From contig JAJDDI010000020.1 of NCBI GenBank assembly GCA_029260375.1, positions 1 to 47,873 on the forward strand: 47,873 bases of DNA, given 5' to 3'. The DNA comes from Phycisphaerales bacterium. GTDB taxonomy: Bacteria > Planctomycetota > Phycisphaerae > Phycisphaerales > UBA1924. Within the stretch, counting starts at the first letter, position 1. Every line of letters starts with the position of its first letter. The translations under genes were made by a program, and so were the position numbers. Below are positions 34,595 through 44,913 of this stretch, piece after piece. Under the pieces are notes generated by a model. It was given only the letters and a program-made list of their open reading frames with translations, was not told where the DNA came from and did not search any database.

Positions 34595-36022
34595 ATGCGC
34601 CCGCTCGTCTGGTTCCGGGCCGACCTGCGAACCCACGACAACCCCGCCCTCTCCCGGGCGTCGCGGGACGCGACCCGGGGCGTCGTCGCCGTCTACACCA
34701 TCTGCCCCGAGCAGTGGCTCGCCCACGACCTCGCGGGCGCCAAGGCGGACCTCATCCTCCGCACGCTCGAGGCGCTCTCGAAGGACCTCGCGAAGCTCAA
34801 CATCCCCCTGCTCGTCCTCGAGCACCCCACCTTCGCCCAGAGCCCCGCCGCACTGCTCAAGCTCGCCAAGGCCCACGCCTGCGACGCGCTCTACTTCAAC
34901 GACGAGAACGAACTCAACGAGCGTGAACGCGACGCCGAGGTCACCAGCGCGTTCGAGGACGCCGGGCTCAAGGTCCACACGTTCACCGACCAGCTCGTCT
35001 TCCCGCCCGACGCCATCCGCACGAAACAGAGCCGGTTCTACTCCGTCTTCACCCCGTTCAAGAAGGCCTGGATCTCCCGCCACCAGGAGGGCGAGGCGCG
35101 CGACGAGGCGCCCGCCCCGCGCACGCAGGACGACATGCCCTGCGAGCCCGGCACGATCCCAAGCTCGGTCAATGGCTTCGACCGCGACCGCGCGCAACCC
35201 GACCTCTGGCCCGCAGGGGAGGACCCCGCGCGCAAGACGCTCTTCGCCTTCTGCGCCAATGAGATCAAGACCTACGCCGACGAACGCGACCTGCCCGACG
35301 CGGACGCCACCAGCCGCCTCTCCCCCCACCTCGCCGTCGGCGCCCTCTCCTCGCTCCAGTGCGTCAACGCCGCCCTGGACGTCAACCAGAACAAGCTCGA
35401 CTCGGGCTCCAAGGGCGCCACGACCTGGATCTCCGAGCTCATCTGGCGCGAGTTCTACCGCTGCATCCTCGTGGGCTTCCCCCGCGTCTGCCGCCACCAG
35501 CCCTTCAAGCCCGAGACCGACCGCATCGAGTGGAACAAGAACACCGACCACCTCGAGGCTTGGAAAGCGGGACGCACCGGCGTGCCCATCGTCGATGCCG
35601 CGATGCGCCAGCTCAGCCAGACCGGCTGGATGAACAACCGCCTGCGCATGATCAGCGCCATGTACCTCACCAAGGACCTCTTCCTCGACTGGCGCCTGGG
35701 CGAACGCCACTTCTCGCGAAGCCTCATCGACACCGACCTGGCCAACAACAACGGCGGCTGGCAGTGGTCCGCCTCAACCGGCGTGGACGCCGCCCCCTAC
35801 TTCCGGATCTTCAACCCCTACTCACAGTCCAAGAAGTGCGACCCCGACGGCGAGTTCATCCGGCGCTACGTCCCCGAACTGGCCGACGTCCCCGCGCCCC
35901 AGTTCCACGACCCGAACGCCATGCCCGCGCTCCTGCGCACAACCCTGGACTACCCCGAGCCCCTCGTCAACCACGCCAAGGCCCGCGCCCACGCGATCGA
36001 GGCATTCAAGGCGATCAGGTAA
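34595..36022 (+). CDS. phrB: Deoxyribodipyrimidine photo-lyase (class I CPD photolyase)
   Basis: Light-driven repair of cyclobutane pyrimidine dimers. The 475-residue protein starts with LVWFRADLRTHDNPAL (antenna domain) and has the FAD-binding domain with SRLSPHLAVGALS, ISELIWREFYRCIL, WKAGRTGVPIVDAAMRQL, TGWMNNRLRMISAMYLTKDL, DWRLGERHFSRSLIDTD and NNGGWQWSASTGVDAAPYFR, including the Asn and Trp residues that position flavin and dimer. Length and motif order fit E. coli PhrB. The start codon follows TAGGA at 7 nt and lies 9 nt after the peroxiredoxin gene. Confidence 0.95.
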   Translation: MRPLVWFRADLRTHDNPALSRASRDATRGVVAVYTICPEQWLAHDLAGAKADLILRTLEALSKDLAKLNIPLLVLEHPTFAQSPAALLKLAKAHACDALYFNDENELNERERDAEVTSAFEDAGLKVHTFTDQLVFPPDAIRTKQSRFYSVFTPFKKAWISRHQEGEARDEAPAPRTQDDMPCEPGTIPSSVNGFDRDRAQPDLWPAGEDPARKTLFAFCANEIKTYADERDLPDADATSRLSPHLAVGALSSLQCVNAALDVNQNKLDSGSKGATTWISELIWREFYRCILVGFPRVCRHQPFKPETDRIEWNKNTDHLEAWKAGRTGVPIVDAAMRQLSQTGWMNNRLRMISAMYLTKDLFLDWRLGERHFSRSLIDTDLANNNGGWQWSASTGVDAAPYFRIFNPYSQSKKCDPDGEFIRRYVPELADVPAPQFHDPNAMPALLRTTLDYPEPLVNHAKARAHAIEAFKAIR

Positions 36023-36091
36023 CGCCAACGCTCACGCCCCATCATCACCCGCCCGCGTTCGACCATTAAAGCGCCCGCCCGGCCAGGCGAG

Positions 36092-36730
36092 CTACCACCC
36101 GCCGATCTTCATCCCGGCGCAGAAGCCGTAGATCAGCCCCATGCTTGTCGTCGTTACCGGGAACACGCCGTACGCGGCCGTCCAGTGGATCGTCGCGTTG
36201 GTGTTGATCGAGACCCGCCCGAACGAGGTGGACGTCGCGCCACCCTTGGCGTCCACCTGGACCTGGATTGTCTTCGCCATCTTCTTCTGCGTGTCCCCGG
36301 AGCAGTTGATCTGCCAGTTCGAAAAGTCAGAATCGATCTGACTCAGCAGCGTGCTGAGGTTCTGCCCCCCGACCTGGAACCCCTTCACCACGCCGCTGTC
36401 GGACCCGGCCAACTCGACCTTGGGGAACTGTGTGTTGAAGGTCTCCTCGGCCGCGTTCTGAGCCGCGCTCATGTAATCCCGGATCGCGGCCTGGAGCTGG
36501 TCGTCACCCGCCGCCAGCGTGTAGACCCCCGGCCCGATGTCAACCATCGCCGAGCGAATCGACGGGTTCCGCGCGATCAGAACCGCCTGCTGCGCGCTCG
36601 TGATCGCGCCAAACGTGTTAATCCCCTTCTCGATCGCGCTGACGGTCGATTCAACATCCGTGACCAGCTTGGCGATGTCATCGACAACATTCTTCACGCC
36701 CTCAGCGATCGCAGAAATCACCTCACCCAT
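36092..36730 (-). CDS. Unrecognised protein with amphipathic N-terminal helix
   Basis: A 212-residue protein with no family I recognise. Residues 1-55 are predicted helical (MGEVISAIAEGVKNVVDDIA and following, with heptad-like hydrophobics). The middle has VYTLAAGDDQLQAAIRDYMSA, and the C-terminal third is beta-like and Ser/Thr/Asn-rich, ending SMGLIYGFCAGMKIGGW. Only two Cys residues are present. There is no signal peptide or transmembrane segment. I chose the ATG at 36730, with AGGAG 9-10 nt upstream; the frame stays open to 36802. Its base composition is noticeably less GC-rich than that of its neighbours, which hints at acquisition or relaxed codon use. It is flanked by gaps on both sides and appears monocistronic. 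Confidence 0.7.
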   Translation of the reverse strand: MGEVISAIAEGVKNVVDDIAKLVTDVESTVSAIEKGINTFGAITSAQQAVLIARNPSIRSAMVDIGPGVYTLAAGDDQLQAAIRDYMSAAQNAAEETFNTQFPKVELAGSDSGVVKGFQVGGQNLSTLLSQIDSDFSNWQINCSGDTQKKMAKTIQVQVDAKGGATSTSFGRVSINTNATIHWTAAYGVFPVTTTSMGLIYGFCAGMKIGGW

Positions 36731-37140
36731 GACTGTGTTCTCCTGTAATGGTTCGTTTCCGGCATTGACGCGCGAAAGATACCAACACCGCCACGCCCAC
36801 AATCACCCGCGCCCCGCTCACGCCGCGATCAGCGCCGGGGCGCCACACAGACATGAACATCGTCACCGGCTCGGCCGTTGACCCCCACCCCACCAATCGC
36901 TCGTGCTCCGGACCGATCCGCGATCCCGCGGATCACACGTCGCACGCAGTAGAAACACAACCCCGGACGCAACGCACGACCGGCCCCACACTTCTGGGGT
37001 TTGTCCACAAAATGAAGACACGTGTCAGCGCCACGCCCGTTGACCGAACGGCATCGTCCAGCCTCGCCCCACAGCACAAGCGCCCCCTGTCGCCGGCTCA
37101 CCGTGACTCAACTGAATCTCTGGAGCGAAGCGCTCGGACC
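36731..37140. other. 410-bp region without a convincing gene
   Basis: Short open frames occur on both strands but none has a start site or a recognisable motif. A hairpin GATCCGCG/CGCGGATC with loop ATCC lies at 36915-36934. The part after 36990 leads into the 3' end of the esterase-like gene on the minus strand. Confidence 0.5.
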
Positions 37141-38571
37141 CTACGGCCGCGTATACCCCAGCAGCTTCGCCGCCTTCCACGCGCTCTCCCCGAACGGGCC
37201 GACGCGCGTGATCTCGATCAGCGCCAGCCGCGGCGCCTCCCCCGGCACGGGCTTCTCCCCATGCTCCGCGACGTAGGCCCCCCACAGCGCATCCGCCCGG
37301 ACCCAGCCCGCCTCCATCGCCTCACGCGCCGGCTCATCGACCCAGAACAAGGCCTCGCGCACCGTCTGCTCCGCCGGCATCTGCGCGTGCTTCATCCCGG
37401 GCGTCGAGTGCAGGCGAACCTGCAGCCCGTCCGCTTCCATGTCCTTCACGCGCGACCGCATCTCCACCAGGTTGAAGTCCTCGGACCCCGTCAGCGCCCA
37501 CATCCGCCGCGCCTTGAACAGCTCCCACCGATCCCCCCTGGGCTTGGGGTAGTGCGCCGGGGCGTACTGCCCGGTGTGCATCTCCGCGATGCGGTAGCTG
37601 TCGAGCCCCACGATCGGCACCGCCCCCCGGAACACCTCCGGGAACGTCCCCGTCAGGATCGAACTCACCCGCCCGCCCCCCGAGAACCCCGAGATGTACA
37701 CCCGCTCATCATCCACGCTGAATCCCGCCCGCACCGTCTGCAGCGCGTCGAACATCAGCTGCAATCGATCCACGATCCCGTGCGTCGAACCGTCGCGTGT
37801 CTTGCGGAAGTTGCCCGCGTTGTCGAACCCGCACGCGATGATGTTCAGCTCGTCCAGCGCCCCGCCGAACGCCCGAGGCGCCCGCCCCTCGTCCGACGGG
37901 CTCACCCACACCAGCACCCCCGCGGGCCTCGCCGCGTCGTACCGCACCGGCAGACGCACCCACATCCGCTCCTCGCCCAGCACCCGCGTGACGCCCGACA
38001 GCGGCGCATTCTCTCCCGCAGTCGCCCCGAACCGGTCCGCCATCACGTCGCGTTCCAGACGCACCGCGCCTTCCACGTACGGCTGCCCCAACGTCTGGGC
38101 GCGTCCCGGCACAAGCTCTTCGGCGCGATCGGCGCCGGCTGCCTGCCACACCGCCGCCAACTCCGCGAACCACCGCCCCCGCAGCCTCGCCGAGTCGCCC
38201 GGGCTTGTCAGCGAACGCGCGATCCACCCCTCCTCCGTCCGAACGATCTCGACCGACGCGACCTCGCCGTCGCTCTCCAGGTGCACCACCCACCACCGGG
38301 ACCCCGTGGAGCCCTCCGCAGGCGTCCCCCGCGCCGAACGACGGAGCTGACGCATCGAGTCCTTGTCCAGCGTCGCCGCGACCCCGTTGAGCCGCGCCAG
38401 CATCGGCGACACGCTCGTCTCCGGGTCCGGCGGCGTCTCATCGAACGTCACCCACCCCCGCTCGGGCGTCCGCCCGTCCACCTTGAACACATCAGAGGAC
38501 CCCGCGAGCGCCCCGCCCGCGACAAGCCCCAGCACCACACCCAGCACGGCAATGATCTGCGCGATTCTCAT
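37141..38571 (-). CDS. Secreted alpha/beta-hydrolase (esterase-like) protein
   Basis: A 476-residue exported protein: signal peptide IIAVLGVVLGLVAGGALAG at the N-terminus, a poorly conserved middle, then an alpha/beta-hydrolase domain with VLVWVSPSDEG, IIACGFDNAGNFR, and the nucleophile elbow VYISGFSGGGRVSS with Ser297. Later VPIVGLDSY and MWALTGSEDFN (acid residue likely) and TPGMKHAQMP (His likely) fit the rest of a triad. It resembles feruloyl esterase/PHB-depolymerase-like enzymes, but the substrate is not known. It is the third gene of a minus-strand run after the TIGR01777 epimerase and the secreted protein gene, 80 nt from the latter. Confidence 0.8.
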   Translation of the reverse strand: MRIAQIIAVLGVVLGLVAGGALAGSSDVFKVDGRTPERGWVTFDETPPDPETSVSPMLARLNGVAATLDKDSMRQLRRSARGTPAEGSTGSRWWVVHLESDGEVASVEIVRTEEGWIARSLTSPGDSARLRGRWFAELAAVWQAAGADRAEELVPGRAQTLGQPYVEGAVRLERDVMADRFGATAGENAPLSGVTRVLGEERMWVRLPVRYDAARPAGVLVWVSPSDEGRAPRAFGGALDELNIIACGFDNAGNFRKTRDGSTHGIVDRLQLMFDALQTVRAGFSVDDERVYISGFSGGGRVSSILTGTFPEVFRGAVPIVGLDSYRIAEMHTGQYAPAHYPKPRGDRWELFKARRMWALTGSEDFNLVEMRSRVKDMEADGLQVRLHSTPGMKHAQMPAEQTVREALFWVDEPAREAMEAGWVRADALWGAYVAEHGEKPVPGEAPRLALIEITRVGPFGESAWKAAKLLGYTRP

Positions 38572-38651
38572 GTGTCCCAGTCTCCCGCGCCCCGGCGCCG
38601 GCCGCCACCACGATCGTGCGTGGCCCGCCCGATCGCCCTCAAAGCCGCGCC

Positions 38652-39641
38652 CTACTCCTCGAGCAGCTCCAGCTCCGCCCGCTGCTCCATGGTCTGCACA
38701 CTCTGGCCCCCCACCCCGTCAATACCCCCGAGCCCGAGCGCCGCGTCCGTCTCGATCTCCCACGTCATCCGCACCACCATCTCCTGATGCGCGACAACCC
38801 CGCGCTCCGCATCGAACAGCGTCTCCCCCTCGACATTCGACTCGCCCAACCGCACCCGGATCCCCGCCAGACGCGAGAGCGTCCCGGCAAGGCCCGGGGC
38901 CTCATCCTCGCTCACGGCCGACAGCTCGCCCTCGGTCCGAATCCGCGCCAGCCGCCCCCATCGCGAGCGCGTGATTCCGGCGTACGTGTGCTCCAACTCC
39001 GCCCGCACCCGCCCGATCGGCGTCGCGTGCGTCGTGTCGTTGCCCCAGTGCTCACGCCGCCTGACCGCCCGCCCGGGGATCATCGCCAGCCCGTCCTGAA
39101 TCTGGCGCGCCAGCCGCCCGGACTGATCCTCCATCGAACCGGCCTTGAGCAGCTCGCCGATCTCCCCGCCCCCCAAGCCGCCGAGCATCGCGTCCCAGCT
39201 CGCCGCCGCGCCCTCGGCGCTGAGCACCTCGCCCCCGGGCGTCACCCGGAACGCGACCTTCTGCCCCTCGAGCGCCGCGAAGGGCGCGACCAGCATCTTC
39301 TCCCGGTCCCCGTGCGTCGCCGGATCCTCCGAGTCGTACCGCGCATCTCCCGCGCGATCCGACCGAACCTCGACCTTCACGCGCGAATACACCCGCTCGA
39401 CCGTCGCGACCTCGTCGTCGTCCATCGCCACCACGCGCTCGACGTACGTGATCTCGCGCCGCCACGACAGCTCGTCGGAGCTCTCCCCGGAGACCGTCTG
39501 GAGCATCCGCTCCGTCAGGCGGTAGACCCGCTCGCTGCCCACCTCCCACCGCCACACCAGCTCCGCGCCCCGCTGGGCCCGGGCCGGCGCTGCCATCATC
39601 ACCAACAGCACGCCAACCGCGAACACGCCCTGTCGAATCAT
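38652..39641 (-). CDS. Secreted protein of unknown function
   Basis: A 329-residue exported protein with signal peptide MIRQGVFAVGVLLVMMAAPA and a mature region starting QRGAELVWRWEVGSERVYRL. The body alternates beta-like segments (REITYVERVVAMDDDEVATV, RTEGELSAVSE, IRVRLGESNVEGETLF) and ends MTWEIETDAAL and EQRAELELLEE. The pattern of a repeated small beta-rich domain resembles the DUF6263-type proteins, but I cannot confirm this. The ATG at 39641 has GAGGAGG 6 nt upstream; the longer frame to 39941 has no support. It sits 76 nt after the epimerase gene and 80 nt before the esterase-like gene. Confidence 0.72.
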   Translation of the reverse strand: MIRQGVFAVGVLLVMMAAPARAQRGAELVWRWEVGSERVYRLTERMLQTVSGESSDELSWRREITYVERVVAMDDDEVATVERVYSRVKVEVRSDRAGDARYDSEDPATHGDREKMLVAPFAALEGQKVAFRVTPGGEVLSAEGAAASWDAMLGGLGGGEIGELLKAGSMEDQSGRLARQIQDGLAMIPGRAVRRREHWGNDTTHATPIGRVRAELEHTYAGITRSRWGRLARIRTEGELSAVSEDEAPGLAGTLSRLAGIRVRLGESNVEGETLFDAERGVVAHQEMVVRMTWEIETDAALGLGGIDGVGGQSVQTMEQRAELELLEE

Positions 39642-39717
39642 CGCGCCCCTCCTCGACTGCCCCGCGGTTCGATTCGTCCCCGCCCCACCCGGAGTTCCGT
39701 GGCGCCCCGAGTGCGCG

Positions 39718-40656
39718 TCAATCGCGCGAGCACAAGTCCGCGATCGCCGACTCCAGATCAGGAAACGCGAACCCGTACCCCTCCTCACGAAGGCGCTTGG
39801 AGACCAGCCGCCGCCCAGCGAGCACCAGCTCCGGATCGGTCCGCAGCACCGTCGCCGCGGCCAGCCGCACACCCCAAGCCGGCCCGGGCAGCCCCACGGG
39901 CACGCCCACCGCCCGGCGCAGCACGCGCATGAACTCGACATACGACACCGGCTCCGGCGCCGACGCGATGTACGCGCCCGTCATCAACTCGTCCCGCAGC
40001 GCCCGCTCAAGCAGCAGGTTCATGTCCCGCTCGTGCAGCCAGCTCACGCCCTGCGTGCCCGACCCGACACGCCCGCCCAGCCCGAGCCTCGCCAATCGCC
40101 TCAGCATCGGAAACGCCCCGCCCGACCGCCCCAGCACGAAGCTGGTCCGCAGCACCACCCGGCGCACGCCCTCCGGGCACGCCCCGTCGAACGCCTCCTC
40201 CCACGCCCGTCCCACCGTCGGCGCAAAGCCATACCCAAAGGGCGAATCCTCATCGCACACGACCTCGGGAGGATCGCCGTAGATGTGCCCCGTGCTCATC
40301 TGCGCCCACACGCCCGGGCGCTCCGAGCACCCCCTCACCGCCCGCCCCAGCACCCGTGTCGCCTCGACACGCGATCGCAGGATCTCGTCGCAGTGATCGG
40401 GCGTCTTGCGGCAGTCCACCGTCCGCCCCACCAGATTCACCAGGCCGTGCGCCCCATCGAGCGTCCCCGCCCAGTCGCCCAGCGTCCGCCCGTCCCAGAT
40501 GGTCTGCGTACACCCGGGCGCCAGGTCAGGCAGCTCCCGCCGGGTCAGCACGCCGACCTCGACCCCAGCCGAACACAGATATGTGGCCAGCGACCGACCG
40601 AGAAAACCGCTCCCCCCCGCGATCACGACCCGTCCGATGGAGCTCTGCTGGCCCAT
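39718..40656 (-). CDS. TIGR01777-type NAD-dependent epimerase/dehydratase
   Basis: A 312-residue Rossmann-fold protein of the YfcH/SulA-like atypical SDR group. It opens with [18 protein letters not shown] (glycine-rich NAD site) and has [26 protein letters not shown], the STGHIYGD active-site region (in place of the usual SxxxxYG), [17 protein letters not shown] and the end typical of the family, [20 protein letters not shown]. Its reaction is unknown; relatives affect cell division when overexpressed. ATG 40656 is preceded by TATTGT (about 6 nt), so it may be translated from a leaderless transcript. The secreted-protein and esterase-like genes follow. Confidence 0.88.
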   Translation of the reverse strand: MGQQSSIGRVVIAGGSGFLGRSLATYLCSAGVEVGVLTRRELPDLAPGCTQTIWDGRTLGDWAGTLDGAHGLVNLVGRTVDCRKTPDHCDEILRSRVEATRVLGRAVRGCSERPGVWAQMSTGHIYGDPPEVVCDEDSPFGYGFAPTVGRAWEEAFDGACPEGVRRVVLRTSFVLGRSGGAFPMLRRLARLGLGGRVGSGTQGVSWLHERDMNLLLERALRDELMTGAYIASAPEPVSYVEFMRVLRRAVGVPVGLPGPAWGVRLAAATVLRTDPELVLAGRRLVSKRLREEGYGFAFPDLESAIADLCSRD

Positions 40657-40711
40657 GCCCGACAATACTCTCTCCCCCCGATCGCGGGCTCCCCCCACGT
40701 TCCCGTTCGCC

Positions 40712-40739
40712 TTGACCCCGCCCCCTACAGGTGTACCCT
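40712..40739 (+). promoter_or_regulatory. Promoter of tRNA-Asn
   Basis: TTGACC (40712-40717) and TACCCT (40734-40739) are spaced 16 nt, placing transcription start about 20 nt before the tRNA. Confidence 0.65.
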
Positions 40740-40766
40740 TCTAGCGGCCGATACACCCGGCATCGG

Positions 40767-40839
40767 TCCCCGGTAGCTCAATTGGTAGAGCGAGCGGCTG
40801 TTAACCGCTAGGTCGCAGGTTCGAGTCCTGCTCGGGGAG
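40767..40839 (+). tRNA. tRNA-Asn (anticodon GTT)
   Basis: A 73-nt cloverleaf: acceptor TCCCCGG/TCGGGGA, D stem GCTC/GAGC, anticodon stem AGCGG/CCGCT with loop CTGTTAA (GTT, Asn), T stem GCAGG/CCTGC with TTCGAGT loop, discriminator G. CCA is not fully encoded. Confidence 0.96.
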
Positions 40840-40846
40840 CCTTCCC

Positions 40847-40863
40847 GCGACGCGTAGCGTCGC
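40847..40863 (+). terminator. Hairpin after tRNA-Asn
   Basis: A perfect 7-bp stem GCGACGC/GCGTCGC with loop GTA begins 7 nt after the tRNA. No T-run follows. Confidence 0.4.
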
Positions 40864-41060
40864 AACCAGCCAGTGGCCTCAGCCCCCTCCCAACGCCTTC
40901 AAACGCGACGGGACGACCCTGGGAATCTCTGGCAGCACCCGCGGCGTATTCCGCGGACTGCTTCTCCCAGGCGGCTGCACCTACTCCCAACTGAATGGGC
41001 ATGGTCGCCCAAATCCTGACACGCCCGGCGCTGTCCGTGCGGTCCTATCGGAGCATCTTT

Positions 41061-42512
<1,452 letters not shown>

Positions 42513-42543
42513 CAACGCCCGATCGCCAGGAACATGAACCCAC

Positions 42544-42578
42544 CGAGAGAGCCCCCAGCGGGGCTCTCTCGCTTTTTC
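42544..42578 (+). terminator. Rho-independent terminator after the helicase gene
   Basis: A 12-bp perfect stem CGAGAGAGCCCC/GGGGCTCTCTCG with loop CAGC, followed by CTTTTT. Confidence 0.92.
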
Positions 42579-42656
42579 GGCTTTCGTGAAGGCCCGCCGC
42601 CCCGGATCTCGGCTGGTACCCTGAGGGCGCCTACGCCGGGCGCTCGGAGGGTCGCC

Positions 42657-44342
42657 ATGCGCCACTATCTCGCCGTTCTGACCGCGTCGCTCGCCATGCT
42701 CATCGCCGCCCCGTCGCCGGCTCGCACGCTCTCGCTCGACCTGACCGACGCCCAGAAGCAGGCCCTCTCCCAGGCCGAGAGCTACCTCAAGACCCTCGAG
42801 ACCAACCTCGACCTGGCCATCAGCTCCGTCCCCGCCGGGACCGACCAGCCCACCGGCTCCAAGGCCCGCCTCGCCAAGATGCGCCTCGACCAGGCCAAGG
42901 CCTACATTGCCCCCGCCGAGGAATCACTCGCCGATCTCCCCGCCAGTGACGAGGGCGTCCAGGGCGCCCGCGCTCGCCTCGACACCGCCAAGGCCAAGGC
43001 CCAGGCCTTTGACGACCGCCTCGCCGGCAAGACCGCGACCGCGAAGCCCAAGGCCAAGCCCGCCGAGTCCGCCCCCGAGACCCCCGCCGCCAAGACGCCC
43101 CCCGCCGACCCCAACGCCAAGGTCCGCCTCGGCTACCAGCAGGAAGACCTGCTCAAGGCCGCCCGCTTCAACCTCAACCAGGTCGACGGCTACAACACGT
43201 CCCTCTACGAACTCGTCAACCAGATCCAGGGCGTCGAGAACAAGGACACCGTCGATCACCGCAAGCTCGTCCAGGCTCTCAACACCATCAGCGAGGCCAA
43301 GCGCAAGGCCGGCTTCGCCAACGACAGCCTCGTCCAGCTCCCCGCCAACGGCCAGGGCGTCGAAGAAGAACAAACCCGACTCGATACCGCTCGCGCCAAC
43401 ACCAAGGGCGCCCAGGATTACCTGCTCCCCATCCACAACAGGCTCCAGCAGGTCATCGACCCCGCGAACTACCCCAACTTCCGGGCTGATCTGGAGCGCA
43501 TCCGCGGCCTCTCCTCCATGTTCGGCTCCACCTACGTCTTCCAGTCCGATCGCCCCGCCGCCGCCGATGTCTACAAGCAGGCGCCCGCCGCCAAGGAAGA
43601 GCTCGTCCGCATCGCCCAGACCTACCAGCTCCTGATGATCCAGCAGACCGAGCGGGGCAAGCGGATCGAGGGCGCCGGCAACTCGATGCTCTCCAACCAC
43701 GCCGAGTTCCTCACCCTGGCCGAGCAACAGCGCCAGCAGCTCCCGGGCGAGATCCGCGAGCACCTGGGCGAGGCGAACCAGTACGCCGACGAAGCGGTCA
43801 AGGAGAAAAAGCCCCTGTTCTTCACCGGCGGCATCCCCCAGCGCATCGAGTGGGCCGACGACAAGTTCGCGCTCTACGAGGTCCTCGACCCCGACAACGC
43901 CCCCGCGCTGGGCAAAGAACTCGCCCAGTTCAAGGCCGACATCAAGCAGCGCCAGAAGGCCCTGGCCGACCTCATCATCGAGCAGAACCGCCTTCCCGCA
44001 GACAAGTACGCCGGCGCCGACAAGAAGGCCCTGATGAAGAAGGCCTCCGACCGCTGGCTCGAGCTCGATCCCAAGGCCAAGATCCTCAAGGTCGTCATGC
44101 CCGTCGAGACCTGGAACCGCTCGCCCAAGTGGACCTACTCCAACGGCACGTGGTACTTCTCCGACGTCTCCAAGCTCCAGGCCTGGGTCATCGTCCAGCA
44201 CGACAAGAAGCTCGCCGTCATCCGCCCGATCAACCTCTGGATCGACCACACCTCCCAGGACAAGCTCACCGCGACCAGCCTCTACAGCCTCGACGACGAG
44301 CTCCAGCCCAACGAGTTCGTGCTCCTCAAGAACGTCAAGTGA
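42657..44342 (+). CDS. Secreted, helix-rich protein of unknown function with internal duplication
   Basis: A 561-residue protein with a signal peptide (YLAVLTASLAMLIAAPSPA). The mature part is almost entirely alpha-helical and Lys/Ala/Gln-rich. An internal repeat is evident: SLADLPASDEGVQGARARLD near residues 92-111 and SLVQLPANGQGVEEEQTRLD near 227-246, each preceded by a long helix. An Ala/Pro/Lys linker (KPKAKPAESAPETPAAKTPP) separates the two halves. The C-terminal 60 residues change to a beta-type region (WTYSNGTWYFSDVSKLQAWV). I chose the ATG at 42657 with GGAGG 6 nt upstream. No known domain recognised; it could be a periplasmic scaffold or an adhesin-like protein. Confidence 0.75.
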   Translation: MRHYLAVLTASLAMLIAAPSPARTLSLDLTDAQKQALSQAESYLKTLETNLDLAISSVPAGTDQPTGSKARLAKMRLDQAKAYIAPAEESLADLPASDEGVQGARARLDTAKAKAQAFDDRLAGKTATAKPKAKPAESAPETPAAKTPPADPNAKVRLGYQQEDLLKAARFNLNQVDGYNTSLYELVNQIQGVENKDTVDHRKLVQALNTISEAKRKAGFANDSLVQLPANGQGVEEEQTRLDTARANTKGAQDYLLPIHNRLQQVIDPANYPNFRADLERIRGLSSMFGSTYVFQSDRPAAADVYKQAPAAKEELVRIAQTYQLLMIQQTERGKRIEGAGNSMLSNHAEFLTLAEQQRQQLPGEIREHLGEANQYADEAVKEKKPLFFTGGIPQRIEWADDKFALYEVLDPDNAPALGKELAQFKADIKQRQKALADLIIEQNRLPADKYAGADKKALMKKASDRWLELDPKAKILKVVMPVETWNRSPKWTYSNGTWYFSDVSKLQAWVIVQHDKKLAVIRPINLWIDHTSQDKLTATSLYSLDDELQPNEFVLLKNVK

Positions 44343-44347
44343 GCCAG

Positions 44348-44385
44348 CCTCCCTCTCCCCTCCGGGGAGAGGGCCGGGGTGAGGT
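44348..44385 (+). repeat. REP-like palindromic repeat, copy 2
   Basis: Same unit as at 32720, here with CTCCGGGGAG as the hairpin tip. It stands head-to-tail with copy 3, 4 nt away. Confidence 0.9.
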
Positions 44386-44389
44386 GTTT

Positions 44390-44430
44390 CCTCCCTCTCG
44401 CCTTGGGGGAGAGGGCTGGGGTGAGGGGCT
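44390..44430 (+). repeat. REP-like palindromic repeat, copy 3
   Basis: A diverged copy (CCTCTCGCCTTGGGGGAGAG) in tandem with copy 2, in the gap between the secreted-protein gene and rpmE. Confidence 0.88.
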
Positions 44431-44567
44431 TACTCTCTGCCCACCCAGCCTCGGCGAACTCGCCATCACCCCGACAATGCCCCCTCGCCCCCGCCCCCCC
44501 GGGGGCCTATCCTTCCTGCCCCGCAGACCCGGGGCCCAGGGACCCTGAACCGACCACGAGACCAGCC

Positions 44568-44792
44568 ATGAAGACCGACACCCATCCCACCTTCTACCCC
44601 TCGTGCAAGGTCTACTACAACGGCGAGGTCGTCATGACCTGCGGCGCCACGGTCCCCGAACTCCACGTGGACGTCTGGTCCGGCTCCCACCCCTTCTTCA
44701 CCGGCAAGGCCCAGTTCGTGGACGCCGCCGGTCGGGTTGAGAAGTTCCAGAAGAAGTTTGCCGGCAACTACTTCCAGAAAAAGAAGAAGTAA
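44568..44792 (+). CDS. rpmE: 50S ribosomal protein L31
   Basis: A 74-residue ribosomal protein. [19 protein letters not shown] and [20 protein letters not shown] with KFQKKF near the end identify L31. The usual zinc-type L31 has four Cys residues; here only Cys14 and Cys26 remain and the CSKC-like pair before HPFFTGK has become SGS, so it is a zinc-poor (C-minus-like) form. The ATG at 44568 lacks a strong Shine-Dalgarno. It is followed by a good terminator and is monocistronic, 138 nt after tandem REP elements. Confidence 0.95.
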   Translation: MKTDTHPTFYPSCKVYYNGEVVMTCGATVPELHVDVWSGSHPFFTGKAQFVDAAGRVEKFQKKFAGNYFQKKKK

Positions 44793-44821
44793 GCCCGCTG
44801 CCCAACGCTCCGCCCCCACCC

Positions 44822-44849
44822 ACACGCCCTCCCTGAGGGCGTGTTTCTC
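44822..44849 (+). terminator. Rho-independent terminator after rpmE
   Basis: A 10-bp perfect stem ACACGCCCTC/GAGGGCGTGT with a CCT loop, followed by TTCTC. Confidence 0.85.
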
Positions 44850-44866
44850 ATTCCAAATCCCACCCC

Positions 44867-44913
44867 GGATTCTTGTCCGAATCCATCCCTTCATCCGGAT
44901 GAATGGGTATACT
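44867..44913 (+). promoter_or_regulatory. Promoter/operator region of the split methionine synthase
   Basis: TATACT (44908-44913) is a good -10 about 40 nt before the ATG. A perfect 14-bp palindrome TTCATCCGGATGAA (44890-44903) lies directly upstream over the -35 area, and a second inverted repeat GGATTC/GAATCC lies at 44867-44884. No canonical -35 at 17 nt is seen, which fits an activator- or repressor-controlled promoter. Confidence 0.55.

Noticed and set aside
36853-37101. Small gene in the gap before the esterase-like gene
   Set aside because: Open frames on both strands lack start sites and have the composition of random GC-rich sequence.
40808-41002. Minus-strand frame ending in RAGLEPAT across tRNA-Asn
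   Set aside because: Another antisense-tRNA artefact.
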